A stretch of 21,461 bases of DNA from Cytauxzoon felis. Lineage: Eukaryota; Apicomplexa; Aconoidasida; Piroplasmida; Theileriidae. The notes under the pieces were generated by a model. It was given only the letters and a program-made list of their open reading frames with translations. It was not told the DNA's origin and made no database searches. The stretch spans positions 1 through 21,461 of the forward strand of contig JAIQCW010000064.1 of NCBI GenBank assembly GCA_020283715.1, given 5' to 3'. The translations under genes were made by a program, and so were the position numbers. This document shows, in pieces, positions 8,604 through 21,461 of the stretch (the first letter of the stretch is position 1; each line of letters opens with the position of its first letter).

Positions 8604-9382
8604 TCACATGACATCACTATCCCAATTAGTAGATAATACCTGTCCGGATGATTCAGTCTAGGATTGAAAATCTATTACATTATATTCGACTTACAAATGA
8701 TTTGTATAATGAACGTTTAATAGATTCATTGCCATTTGCATAGATATCTTGTAGTAGTTTTACAAATTTGTCATCATCGCCATCATCTAACTCCTTCAAT
8801 TCACCTTCAAAATACTCTTTATTAAACTGAATTGATATTTATTTTTTTCAATAAGTGAAATAATTACTTTATCTTGGTGCATTACACACTGAGATTCTCC
8901 AACACCGTCCTGCAAACTGGACCATAAACCTGCTATAAAAATTATGAATATGTATATAACATCCAATAATATACGTGTTTTCTTCTTCAATTTCAATTCG
9001 ATCTTCTTCTATAATAAATGATAAATCAATGCATAAATTCGGACAAACCTCTGTTGACATCACCTTGTAATTGTCATCATCATCTAAATTAGGATCAAAA
9101 ATATGCGATAATAAATTCAATTTAAGCTTGTATGACTTTTCATCTATAAGAATTGATACTTTAGTATACAAAAACCACCAAAAGACAGTCAGGGTCACGG
9201 TAAAAACTATACCTGTCGATATTTTATAGTGGATTTCAAGATTCTTATCAATTAATATAAGTTTTATACTATCCGGACGGATATTGCTCTTGTAAATTAT
9301 TATATTTAACGTGTCATTGTCTTGATACCAATCTACTCTGAATTATAATTACTATGTATAGATCACAATCTCACTTTTCCAT
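8604..9382 (-). CDS. SGT1: SGT1-like HSP90 cochaperone (CS + SGS domains)
   Basis: SGT1 is an HSP90/SKP1-associated adaptor acting in kinetochore assembly and ubiquitin-ligase function. Exons on the minus strand: 9382-9375, 9337-9213, 9143-9049, 9008-8975, 8932-8868, 8826-8695, 8657-8604; introns 37, 69, 40, 42, 41 and 37 bp; 170 residues; frame kept throughout. The CS domain starts at residue 4 (VDWYQDNDTLNIIIYKS) and continues through YKLKLNLLSHIFDP, YKVMSTE, KKIELKLKKK and GLWSSLQ. The SGS domain has ELKELDDGDDDKFVKLLQDI, RSLYKSF and SSGQVLSTNWDSD near the C-terminus. The TPR half of plant, yeast and animal SGT1 is absent, as I recall for apicomplexan versions. The first exon encodes only ATG plus five bases, so the start is the least certain part. 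Unspliced reads of this stretch look like unrelated hydrophobic proteins. Confidence 0.87.
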
Positions 9383-9533
9383 TGAACCTATGGAGTTGAA
9401 ATATAAATACGTAAATTTAGGTTTATTTTTAAAAATTTATTTGGAAATGTAATGTAATTATGGTGTATTTATCATCATTGATGATATGGCAATCACTTCA
9501 GTCTTTATTTATTAATTATTTTATATATCAACA
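9383..9533. promoter_or_regulatory. Short divergent promoter region
   Basis: These 151 bp separate the start codons of the minus-strand SGT1-like gene and the plus-strand CstF-like gene, so both promoters must fit here or overlap. The DNA is A+T-rich with T and A runs near 9420-9440 and 9505-9525. No specific motif can be claimed. Confidence 0.45.
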
Positions 9534-10609
9534 ATGTCGGAAGGACATACAAATTTGGTAAATGATCATTCATTATATAATGATGACTATAGAGGGGTAT
9601 ACACTTATGATCAAAATTTAATTAATTACAATCAAATGAATATACCACCTCCACCAAATTCAACTATGACTATGGATGTTGCTGATGAAAATGAAACATT
9701 CAACATGGATAATGTCTATACTAATATGCCATTAGTACCTCAATATACATTACAACATTGTCCACAACCTCCTCCCGGACCACCACCAGTTGTATTAATG
9801 GATAAAAACATAATCGACCCATACATGGCTGCTGAAATTTCATCTATTGTTCATACTTTATCATCATCGCAATTAATTTATCTATTGGCTTCTTTAAAAA
9901 AGTTTGTTAAAGTCGCTCCATCGGAGGCACGTACATTCCTCATAAAGAATCCACAACTTACTTACGCATTATTACATTCTCAATTCCTACTCGGAGAAGT
10001 CGATAAATCTGTACTAAATCTTAGCAAAATTGATTCAGATATCGCTTTACTTAATAAATTTGAACGCAGCGTTTGTTTACATTTTCAATCTTCTAAAAAT
10101 TTGTACAGAAAGATCTCGATTCTGGCAACTATCACGCATCAGAAGGCAATATAACAGTACCTACTAATGATGATAGGACCCATTATAATGAAAACACTAC
10201 ACAAAGTGTACAGGTACAACCGACAGCACCAGCCTCACGAGTACCAGCTCCACATAAGACACAACCAATGGGTCCTTTGCCTGGTAATGCACAGCCAATA
10301 CCACCGCCACCATACGGTTCAGATGATGATCCATATAGAAAGGACAAAGAACATAGAGTACCTGATCAGCCAGCGGTTGCAGATAAGGTTACAATTGACG
10401 ACCTATTGAATCAAGGAGTTTATCCAGCATCCGCTGTGTTAGTTGAAGAAGTTTTAAAAAATAATGAAATATTAACAAAGTAAGTTACATTTAATTTATA
10501 AAGTCATATTTACAGCATTCAACGGGCAACTATGCATGAAATGGAAACATGGCCTGAAGAGCAGAAACAGCAAGTATTAGCTATCAAAGTAGTACGTTTA
10601 ATACCGTAA
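9534..10609 (+). CDS. CstF-64-like 3'-end processing protein lacking an RRM
   Basis: CstF-64 (Rna15) belongs to the cleavage and polyadenylation machinery; its hinge domain binds CstF-77 and its C-terminal helices bind Pcf11. Exons 9534-10070, 10109-10479 and 10516-10609; introns 38 and 36 bp; 333 residues. Residues about 90-170 match the hinge family: LSSSQLIYLLASLKKFVK followed by ARTFLIKNPQLTYALLHSQF. The N-terminus is Asn/Met/Pro-rich (PPPPNS, PQPPPGPPP), the middle is another Pro-rich linker, and the last exon (IQRATMHEMETWPEEQKQQV) resembles the C-terminal helical domain. The usual N-terminal RNA-recognition motif is missing: the ATG at 9534 is preceded by A+T-rich intergenic DNA. RNA binding must come from a separate protein, or this is a paralogue. 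Confidence 0.75.
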
Positions 10610-10788
10610 TAATTCATTCATGTTACATTAAGGCATTACACTTACGAGGAATATCTGTCAATTTGTAATTTACTTTGAGAAATTATTAATTATTAGACAT
10701 TTTAATACTCAGTTCTAGACACCCCCCACTTAATATATATTTAACTTAATTAACTCTGACCTAATGTCTTTAAGCTGCCGATTGAGAA

Positions 10789-12625
<1,837 letters not shown>

Positions 12626-13209
12626 TATATATAATGTGATGATTATTATTACAATACATGTATATTCATGAATATAATTGTATATGTTAGATGTAACTGT
12701 GGTGCCTATGTAAATATTATATTTATGTAATTTAAATATTTTATACACTAATATTTAAATTATTTATAATGTCTAAACTATTTAAAGATATGCATGATAT
12801 AAAATAATAAAGCAAATTTGTAGATAATTTCATTGGCATCTCGGTGCATATAAATAATACACCGATGTCATTCATTTATTCTTGTCCACCCTAGTATATG
12901 ATAATAATAGATTTGTTTATATATTTAATTGTAATCTATACAAAGATTTTAATGTTAACTGGTACAAAGGAATTTATTTTTCCAATAATAAACGATTCAA
13001 TAAACTATTATACCTATATGATTAAAAAAACCTCAATCTATATTTCTATCATACAAAATTAATATTAACATGAACATCATTCACTCTCAATGCTAGTCTA
13101 AAGTTTTAATACCTAAATGTAGAATAATATATATAAATATATATATAATTTGTTGTTGTAACTTGTAATAATGTGTTGATTTGTAAGTTTTAATAATATA
13201 TAAATATAA
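12626..13209. other. Intergenic gap, A+T-rich
   Basis: The gap lies between the aminopeptidase stop and the next plus-strand ATG. It has AT-dinucleotide-rich runs near 13130-13155 and a few A/T homopolymers. I see no convincing ORF, tRNA-like arms or repeat-family copy. It presumably holds the terminator of one gene and the promoter of the next. Confidence 0.5.
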
Positions 13210-14502
13210 ATGCAGGGACCTATTATGAATAGATATGATCGTATCTCTCATGAGATATTTGCATCCTCTTTAAGATCAGGTTTATATAATGAACCAAACA
13301 AGAAGGAAATTATACGTATTAAATATTTAAATTGGATTAATTCTATGACTGAATTATTAACATGTGATAATAAAAAAATTAATTTAATGAAAATTCTACA
13401 CCTCACCAATATCACACAATATGAGGTTGATTTCTTTAAAGCTTCCATCTCTATACTCACATCAGCTGCTAGAGCTTATAATATCACTGAAGATTATGAC
13501 AAATACGCCAATGTTCTCAAAAAATGGGCAAATCTACCAATAAAAAATGAAACATGTAATACCAACACTAATACATGCGATCTTTACGGCGAATTATACA
13601 TCAGTAGAGAAGGTTTCAAAAACTCGCTACTCAAATTGCTCATGAATAAGACCAGCGATTATCGAATTGGACAAATGAGACGATTCTGCCAAGAAGATAA
13701 AACTACTGATATTCCATACCATAATGACCACTGCTCATTCCAAAACAATCCCAACGAATCGAAATTCAATGACATCAATCCAGGTATGTTACATTCCATC
13801 ACGATGGAATTTGAAATTGAACTGTTGTCCATCCCATAGTTTCGACCTGAGGTTACAACCTTATATTCCACTAGGCGTGGAGCCTCTTCCAATTACTTCC
13901 CTCTAAAGAGTAGAGCCACTCCCGGAGATCGTGGTGAAGGTAGTGATGGATCATCCATCATGGGAATGATGGAAGATGATGCTAAGGATGGTAATGATGT
14001 AACCTCAGTGGAGTATACAGCACCTCATTCAATTAGTTCTTGATTCTTAATTATTATTTAGGAAATATGAAGTATGTGGTTGACATCTCATCATCACCTA
14101 CATCGTTCAATCGTGTGAATAAACAAGAGGTTGTATACACTGATACGGTACCTGAATTATTGATAAATGGTCCTATACACAGTGTAAGTTATTGATTATA
14201 TTTATTACTTTATTGTTTAGGATTGTGTGGATGCGAATTCAATGTATTATTATAATCGTAATATACCTTATATAACATACATACCACCAAGGGATGATTT
14301 TTTGAGTTATAATATGATGACTACACAATATAATAATGGCGATGGTCAGTATTATGCTGGAGATCAATATATGAATTTACCACATCATAAGTATTGGATT
14401 GGTGAATATCCGATTAATGAAATGGGATATAGTTATGATCAGAATCTTGTACCCAATGAAATGATCGACGACAGAGTAAATCATTTACATGATATGAACT
14501 AA
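13210..14502 (+). CDS. Unknown protein, three exons, with a repeat-bearing intron
   Basis: I do not recognise the family. Exons: 13210-13783, 14062-14183 and 14221-14502; introns 278 and 37 bp; 325 residues. The first join (phase 1) uses GTATGT and ATTTAG; the second (phase 0) uses GTAAGT and GTTTAG. Without splicing the first exon would run into a stop at 13837-13839. Exon 1 is helical with WINSMTELLTC and LTSAARAYNITEDYDKY. Exon 2 holds VVDISSSPTSFNRVNKQE. Exon 3 is Tyr/Asn/Met-rich and looks disordered (YYYNRN, GDGQYYAGDQYMN). No signal peptide or membrane segment is evident. It converges on the DEAD-box gene, with 35 bp between stop codons. The Tyr-rich tail and the helicase neighbour might hint at RNA biology, but that is speculation. 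Confidence 0.7.
13784..14061 (+). other. 278-bp intron containing a foldback repeat copy
   Basis: The donor GTATGT is at 13784 and the acceptor ATTTAG ends at 14061. Splicing restores an open phase-1 frame. About 60% of the intron is repeat-family sequence; the flanks at each end are ordinary A+T-rich DNA. A neighbouring intron in the same gene is only 37 bp. Confidence 0.7.
13844..14013 (+). repeat. Foldback repeat family, copy 7 (intronic)
   Basis: The modules are ACCTGAGGTTACAACC, CCACTAGGCGTGGAGCCTCT, CTCTAAAGAGTAGAGCCACT, the core with one change (13917-13936) and ATGTAACCTCAGTGGAG. The inner insert (TGATGGATCATCCATCATGG, then GATGCTAAGGATG) is the inverted counterpart of 1681-1735 in copy 4. 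Confidence 0.9.
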
Positions 14503-14537
14503 TGTAATTAATATTGTATATGTACATAGCAGTGATA

Positions 14538-17181
<2,644 letters not shown>

Positions 17182-18078
17182 ATGTCTAAAAAATATTATA
17201 CAGTAGGTATTGCTAATAAATTTTCAGCATTTGATGAAGATGAAGTTGATGGTAGTAATTTAATACCCGTATCTAAAACTAATGAAGTTTCATCAGAATC
17301 CAAGGATAACCCATCCAAAACAACTAGACATAGTATAAAGGTTGCAAAATCAACAGACATTAATGTAGATGATAATAAAAATTTGATCGAGAAAAATGAA
17401 TCTTTTGAGCCACATATATATCCAACTCAGTTAGATGATGATCAATTTAAGGATACAAGAAAGATTTTACATAAAAAAACAACAAATAACGTAGAAAGAA
17501 AAGGTAAAAGACAATATGACAGGAAAAGCGGCACGGGTAGAGGGAAAGAAATGAAAAAACATGGAGATGGTAGTCATAATTGGGGAGGTTTAGTAAATGG
17601 CAACAATGATATTAATGTAATTGAAGGTTTAGATTATTTGAATGTAAATGATAATGATGAAGATGTTAATCATCAATCATATAACGAACAAAAACAATTA
17701 CAGCATACTAACATACAAACAAGGAATAGTAATAAAGTATTTACTGATAGTGATTTACAAAAAAATGTATATGTCAAATATAGCAAAAATTCAATACCAC
17801 CAAACAAAGTTAGAGTTAGTTTAATGATTCAACACTAAATATTTTTTAAGGCTGATATTAAAACACCAAACAATACAAGAACTTCTAATGGTATAGTTGC
17901 AAGTGCTCACTCAATCAAGGAGAGAAAGACAAGCTATAAAAAAAACAAGAAAAACATTACAGAACAAAGAGTACGTTATATAATATTTGATCATAATTCT
18001 ACAATTTAGAATAACAATCAAGATATAAAACCAGTACCCGATGTTGGTGATCACATACACTTCCCTTCACTTGGATAA
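17182..18078 (+). CDS. SERBP1/HABP4/Stm1-like mRNA- and ribosome-binding protein
   Basis: Members bind mRNA and idle 80S ribosomes, occupying the mRNA channel. Exons: 17182-17814, 17851-17970 and 18010-18078 (TAA); introns 36 and 39 bp, both phase 0; 273 residues. The signature is residues 111-135, where RQYDRKSGTGRGKEM is followed by HGDGSHNWGG, matching the family's DR-SG-GR ... GSHNWG block. The N-terminus has NKFSAFDEDE. The protein is otherwise Lys/Asn/Asp-rich and disordered, and it ends in HIHFPSLG, like the short hydrophobic C-terminal motif of the family. The first intron starts at GTTAGT (17815); reading through it stops at 17836-17838. The flanks are A+T-rich intergenic DNA. It could be annotated as a hypothetical protein, but the GSHNWG block makes the family fairly clear. 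Confidence 0.82.
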
Positions 18079-18740
18079 TTTTACTTTAATATAATGCATG
18101 TGTATAATACAAATCACATTTAATAATTTGAACACCCTCTTAATAACAGCCATTTTATCTGTATAATCGTTATTATTAAGGTGCTCACACAAAACTACAC
18201 CGTTCACCAGAATTACATGAAATACGGGTTATAACGTATACATATCGTTAGAACAAAAGTTTAGGTATCGTGTAGAGCTAAAGGTAAAGAAATTTTATGG
18301 GTATCCCAAGCTGAACAAATCGATCATAATATCATTAGCATAAAATCACTAGAAGGATAAAATTGCAATATAATACAAAATAAAATCACTATTTATGACA
18401 ATATACTACTGAATGATATAGATGAGCATATATTCAGTCTAATTTAAATTTATGACAGCAATACATTATAATGTGATGGTGAAGGTAAGAATATCAATTC
18501 TGGTAGTTGTAAATAATTAACGTCAAGTTGATCAATTTAACTATATCGGCATAACCGTACAGATTCTCAATTGTATTTATTGTGGTATATCATACATTTA
18601 TTTGCGTTACCGTCTATTATTATAAAATCCCCCATTATTTGGGTATGTCCGGTTTTAATTCGTTTGTCTTAATTATCTTTTATGCAAGGTTATTTCCTAT
18701 TTTAATACACTGTTATAATGATAATATTTGAAATTTGAAA
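18079..18740. other. Intergenic gap upstream of the FAINT gene
   Basis: These 662 A+T-rich bases should contain the promoter and 5' UTR of the FAINT gene. An imperfect inverted repeat (CTTAATAAC ... GTTATTATTAAG) lies near 18138-18180. No ORF, tRNA-like element or repeat-family copy is convincing. Confidence 0.45.
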
Positions 18741-21461
18741 ATGATATACTATTCATTGTTATTCATATTATGCAGCTATGATCAATTAGTTTTCGCTTCA
18801 TCACGATGTTTTTTGGATTTGTGTATTGATTCTACCTCAGAATATATTTCGGTTGATAAATATTTTAATAATGGACTTAGTAGATATTTATATAACCCTT
18901 TAGATGATAATTTAATATCGCTTGTTCATGATGGTTCAGATTTATTGTGGCAGGCTCAATCTTCTGATGAATACTGTACTTCTGTTTCTGTATCTACTAG
19001 GGATAACGAGTACAAACTAGCTTCATTATTGGTACATACTTCTTCTGAAGAAAAACGTCTATATTATCTAAAGAATGGTGGCAAATGGTCAGTGATTGAA
19101 TCGGGTTATTATGATATATACCATAAATTGACATCATTTGTTACATTTGATATCTCTAGTGAATTTCGCTTTGGTCACATGGATCAACATCAGCTTTCTT
19201 CCACTAGGTCGATTGCCATATACGAAGTCTATGATAATTACTCGGTCCTTGAGGTTGTCGACAATAACTTCACAATATGGAAGTCAGACGATTTGGATCA
19301 TCTATGTAAATTTGTTACTATACACTCGTTTCAGGATAAGCCTAAACTGATGTTACTAGAGATCGAATGTGGCAACGATACATCTTATAGATATTTCGAG
19401 AAGATTCATTCATTCGAATGGACTACAATAAGTCATGAACAATATAGGGCGAGATGTACTGATTTGTTCAATCAAAAAATATTCGATATTTCCAAAGATT
19501 TGTCTCAAATTGGCTCGTTCAAGTATAAAACCCCCTTCGGTAATGAGATTTCTGTCACTAACAAGGGACAATTTAATCCATCTACTAGGGTTGTTGAAGG
19601 TGGATTATTGCTTTGGCAACAAACTTCATCAGATGAGCGATGTTGTGGAGTCTGTGTTTATTGCAGAAAGGGAATTTTTACACTAATTTCTTTGGAGATA
19701 AACGCAGTTTCAGGCCAAGAATATAGATACTATGAAAAGAAGGATGGTATTTGGTTAATGATAACAAAATCTGAATATTTAGATTTATCTAATTCTATAT
19801 TAGATGAAATTAGACTGGATATTAACGAAAGTGATAAAGTTCCATTTTTTATTGTTGATCATGAACTCCATGGCTCTTCTATTGTCACATACAAGCCTAA
19901 ATTTAGAAGATTAATGACCGAGGTTGTTGATGGAGGTGTCGTTATATGGAGTTTTACTAATTATCATCAAACTCCTAAATTAGCTATTGTTCACTCTAAG
20001 GACAGTAAACCATTTTTGTTGCAATTGGAATTTCAACCAGGTAATTCAGGTACATCTATATATTATATGAAAGATGATAACGGTTGGGTACAAATTGATA
20101 GCTTGTATTATTATGCCTGGGTATCCACATTATTGACAACTTTCAAACTAGATATTTCTAAAGACTTAAGTTCTCTTAAATCAAATATATTTTTATATAA
20201 GTCTGACAATTCAACTATTTCTTTTAGCCCATTGGATACAAATTTCATTGATGAAGTGGTTGATGGTGAAATTCCAATATGGAAAGGTTTTGCATATTAT
20301 GATGAGTGCACACATGTCATCCTCCATTTGGTAGATAATAAACCTAAATTTATGTCATTGGAGATTTTTTCAAACGAAATTTATCACTTTTATTATGAGA
20401 AGAAGGATAATTCTTGGGTTTCAATTACCGAAAGTTGTTACAAGGGTTTGAAGTCCTTGACATATTGTACATTTGATATTAGTCAACCCACAAAAATAGA
20501 TTTAATGACTACTGAAGAATCACATTTACTTGATGTTCCCGGCAAATTATACACCCCATCAGTTTCCGTTAACATTGTTCATGTTGTAGATGGTAATCTA
20601 TCAATATGGAGTGCTGGTGAAAAGGATTCCTATTGCAGGAGTATTGTTATTCGTTATCATTCAAATGATCCTATATTAGTAGTACTAGAGATAAAACAAG
20701 GCGGTTCTGTATTATTTAGCCATTTTGAAAAAAGTAATGGTGAATGGAGTTCAATCACTCCTCGTCAATATTCATTAAAAATATTTAAACTAAGCAATTT
20801 ATGTGAATTGGATATTTTGAATATAAATAAAGATTTATTCAACAAATTTGATATTACATCTTTTGATACATCTCATACAGTAATATCTCCTATCAATGAA
20901 AAATCAACCATGAAAATTGTAGAAGGCGATTTAACAATCTGGTACTCTGATTCCTCAAGTACATATTGCAAAGAAGCGGTATTATTATCTAGGAATGGTA
21001 AATATAGATTTGCTTCATTATTTATTGTATCTGGATCCCATTTCCGTGTGCTGTATTTTGAGAAAAGTAACGACATTTGGATTCGTATTTCCGATGCGGA
21101 ATATGAATCAAAATCTCTTAAATTTTCAAATGAGTTTGAGTTAGATGTATCTACCAGAGATCATAAGAAATTTGAGATTTTAAGTAATAATTACGATAAC
21201 TCATCCACTTTTGTATTCAAACCAAAGTATAAATCAGGTATTACAAAGGTTACCGATGGAGATTTATTAGTGTGGAAATCCGATTCAATCTATGAAGAAT
21301 CTACTAGAGTTTCATTAAGTTTGCATGATGAAAATTATAAACTATTATCTATCTTTATAAATGTTTATAATGACAAGGTATATAAAGGATTCGAGTACTC
21401 CAATGGTGAATACAAGGAAATTCCATGGCATACATTTATTAGAAAACTATACATTGGCCTG
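18741..21461 (+). CDS. Secreted FAINT (DUF529)-repeat protein, 3' end beyond the window
   Basis: FAINT domains are frequent in secreted and surface proteins of Theileria and relatives, and several such proteins are exported to the host cell; no molecular function is established. The frame is open from ATG 18741 to the window end, 907 codons with no intron. It starts with a signal peptide (MIYYSLLFILCSYDQLVFA). Eight FAINT-like units of roughly 90-120 residues follow. Each has a VVDG/VxDG element before a hydrophobic-I/L-W core (DLLWQ, FTIWKS, LLLWQQ, VVIWSF, IPIWKG, LSIWSA, LTIWYS, LLVWKS). A Cys or charged stretch comes next, then a P/L-F-L-x-LEI strand, a YYEKKDxxWVxI strand and a (T)FDIS linker. 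The units are well diverged from each other. No membrane segment or GPI signal is visible in the part present. It is unlike its intron-rich housekeeping neighbours. Confidence 0.92.
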   Translation, partial: MIYYSLLFILCSYDQLVFASSRCFLDLCIDSTSEYISVDKYFNNGLSRYLYNPLDDNLISLVHDGSDLLWQAQSSDEYCTSVSVSTRDNEYKLASLLVHTSSEEKRLYYLKNGGKWSVIESGYYDIYHKLTSFVTFDISSEFRFGHMDQHQLSSTRSIAIYEVYDNYSVLEVVDNNFTIWKSDDLDHLCKFVTIHSFQDKPKLMLLEIECGNDTSYRYFEKIHSFEWTTISHEQYRARCTDLFNQKIFDISKDLSQIGSFKYKTPFGNEISVTNKGQFNPSTRVVEGGLLLWQQTSSDERCCGVCVYCRKGIFTLISLEINAVSGQEYRYYEKKDGIWLMITKSEYLDLSNSILDEIRLDINESDKVPFFIVDHELHGSSIVTYKPKFRRLMTEVVDGGVVIWSFTNYHQTPKLAIVHSKDSKPFLLQLEFQPGNSGTSIYYMKDDNGWVQIDSLYYYAWVSTLLTTFKLDISKDLSSLKSNIFLYKSDNSTISFSPLDTNFIDEVVDGEIPIWKGFAYYDECTHVILHLVDNKPKFMSLEIFSNEIYHFYYEKKDNSWVSITESCYKGLKSLTYCTFDISQPTKIDLMTTEESHLLDVPGKLYTPSVSVNIVHVVDGNLSIWSAGEKDSYCRSIVIRYHSNDPILVVLEIKQGGSVLFSHFEKSNGEWSSITPRQYSLKIFKLSNLCELDILNINKDLFNKFDITSFDTSHTVISPINEKSTMKIVEGDLTIWYSDSSSTYCKEAVLLSRNGKYRFASLFIVSGSHFRVLYFEKSNDIWIRISDAEYESKSLKFSNEFELDVSTRDHKKFEILSNNYDNSSTFVFKPKYKSGITKVTDGDLLVWKSDSIYEESTRVSLSLHDENYKLLSIFINVYNDKVYKGFEYSNGEYKEIPWHTFIRKLYIGL

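Noticed and set aside
8796..9198. Apparent membrane or signal-peptide proteins on the minus strand
   Set aside because: The hydrophobic parts are unspliced introns. Removing them gives a clean SGT1-like CS+SGS protein.
18138..18180. Inverted repeat as a terminator or RNA gene
   Set aside because: It is A+T-only and imperfect, of a kind expected by chance in DNA this A+T-rich.
19138..19686. Short plus-strand ORFs inside the FAINT gene
   Set aside because: They are alternative-frame shadows of the continuous FAINT reading frame.

Overview
The window looks like nuclear DNA of a piroplasm (Apicomplexa), most likely the Theileria/Cytauxzoon side of the group. It is strongly A+T-rich, densely packed with genes, and almost every gene is cut by very short introns (about 35-42 bp, GT...AG). 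The marker families fit: a secreted multi-FAINT (DUF529) protein at the right edge, a CPW-WPC protein, and a TPR-plus-FH2 formin of the apicomplexan type. Species cannot be fixed from the sequence alone. Exon/intron models were built by hand from reading-frame continuity and splice signals.

Layout. 1-516: repeat-rich edge with a possible 3' end of an upstream gene. 517-2322 (+): five-exon gene, tentatively TH1/NELF-C/D-like, with a 681-bp repeat-filled intron. 2498-7609 (+): one large gene joining N-terminal TPRs to a C-terminal FH2 formin domain. 8527-7624 (-): secreted CPW-WPC protein. 9382-8604 (-): SGT1-like CS+SGS cochaperone. 9534-10609 (+): CstF-64-like hinge/C-terminal protein without an RRM. 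10789-12625 (+): M17 leucyl aminopeptidase in eight exons. 13210-14502 (+): unknown protein with a repeat-bearing intron. 16082-14538 (-): intronless DBP2/DDX5-type DEAD-box helicase. 17182-18078 (+): SERBP1/HABP4/Stm1-like protein. 18741 to the right edge (+): FAINT-repeat surface/secreted protein, open at the edge.

The standout feature is a dispersed, modular, foldback-type repeat family that is much richer in G+C than its surroundings. At least seven copies or part copies lie in the window, in both orientations: at the left edge, upstream of exon 517, in the 681-bp intron of the TH1-like gene (with a 52-bp perfect inverted repeat), in the intron at 13784-14061, and inside two exons of the formin gene. 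The two exonic copies are read in the same frame and encode the same peptide modules. No copy was seen in the other long intergenic gaps. This resembles, by analogy only, palindromic elements that insert in-frame into bacterial genes, and it is the best candidate here for an undescribed system.

The other genes are mostly housekeeping (RNA processing, protease, cochaperone, actin nucleation) next to two secreted parasite-specific families. I see no operon-like functional unit.
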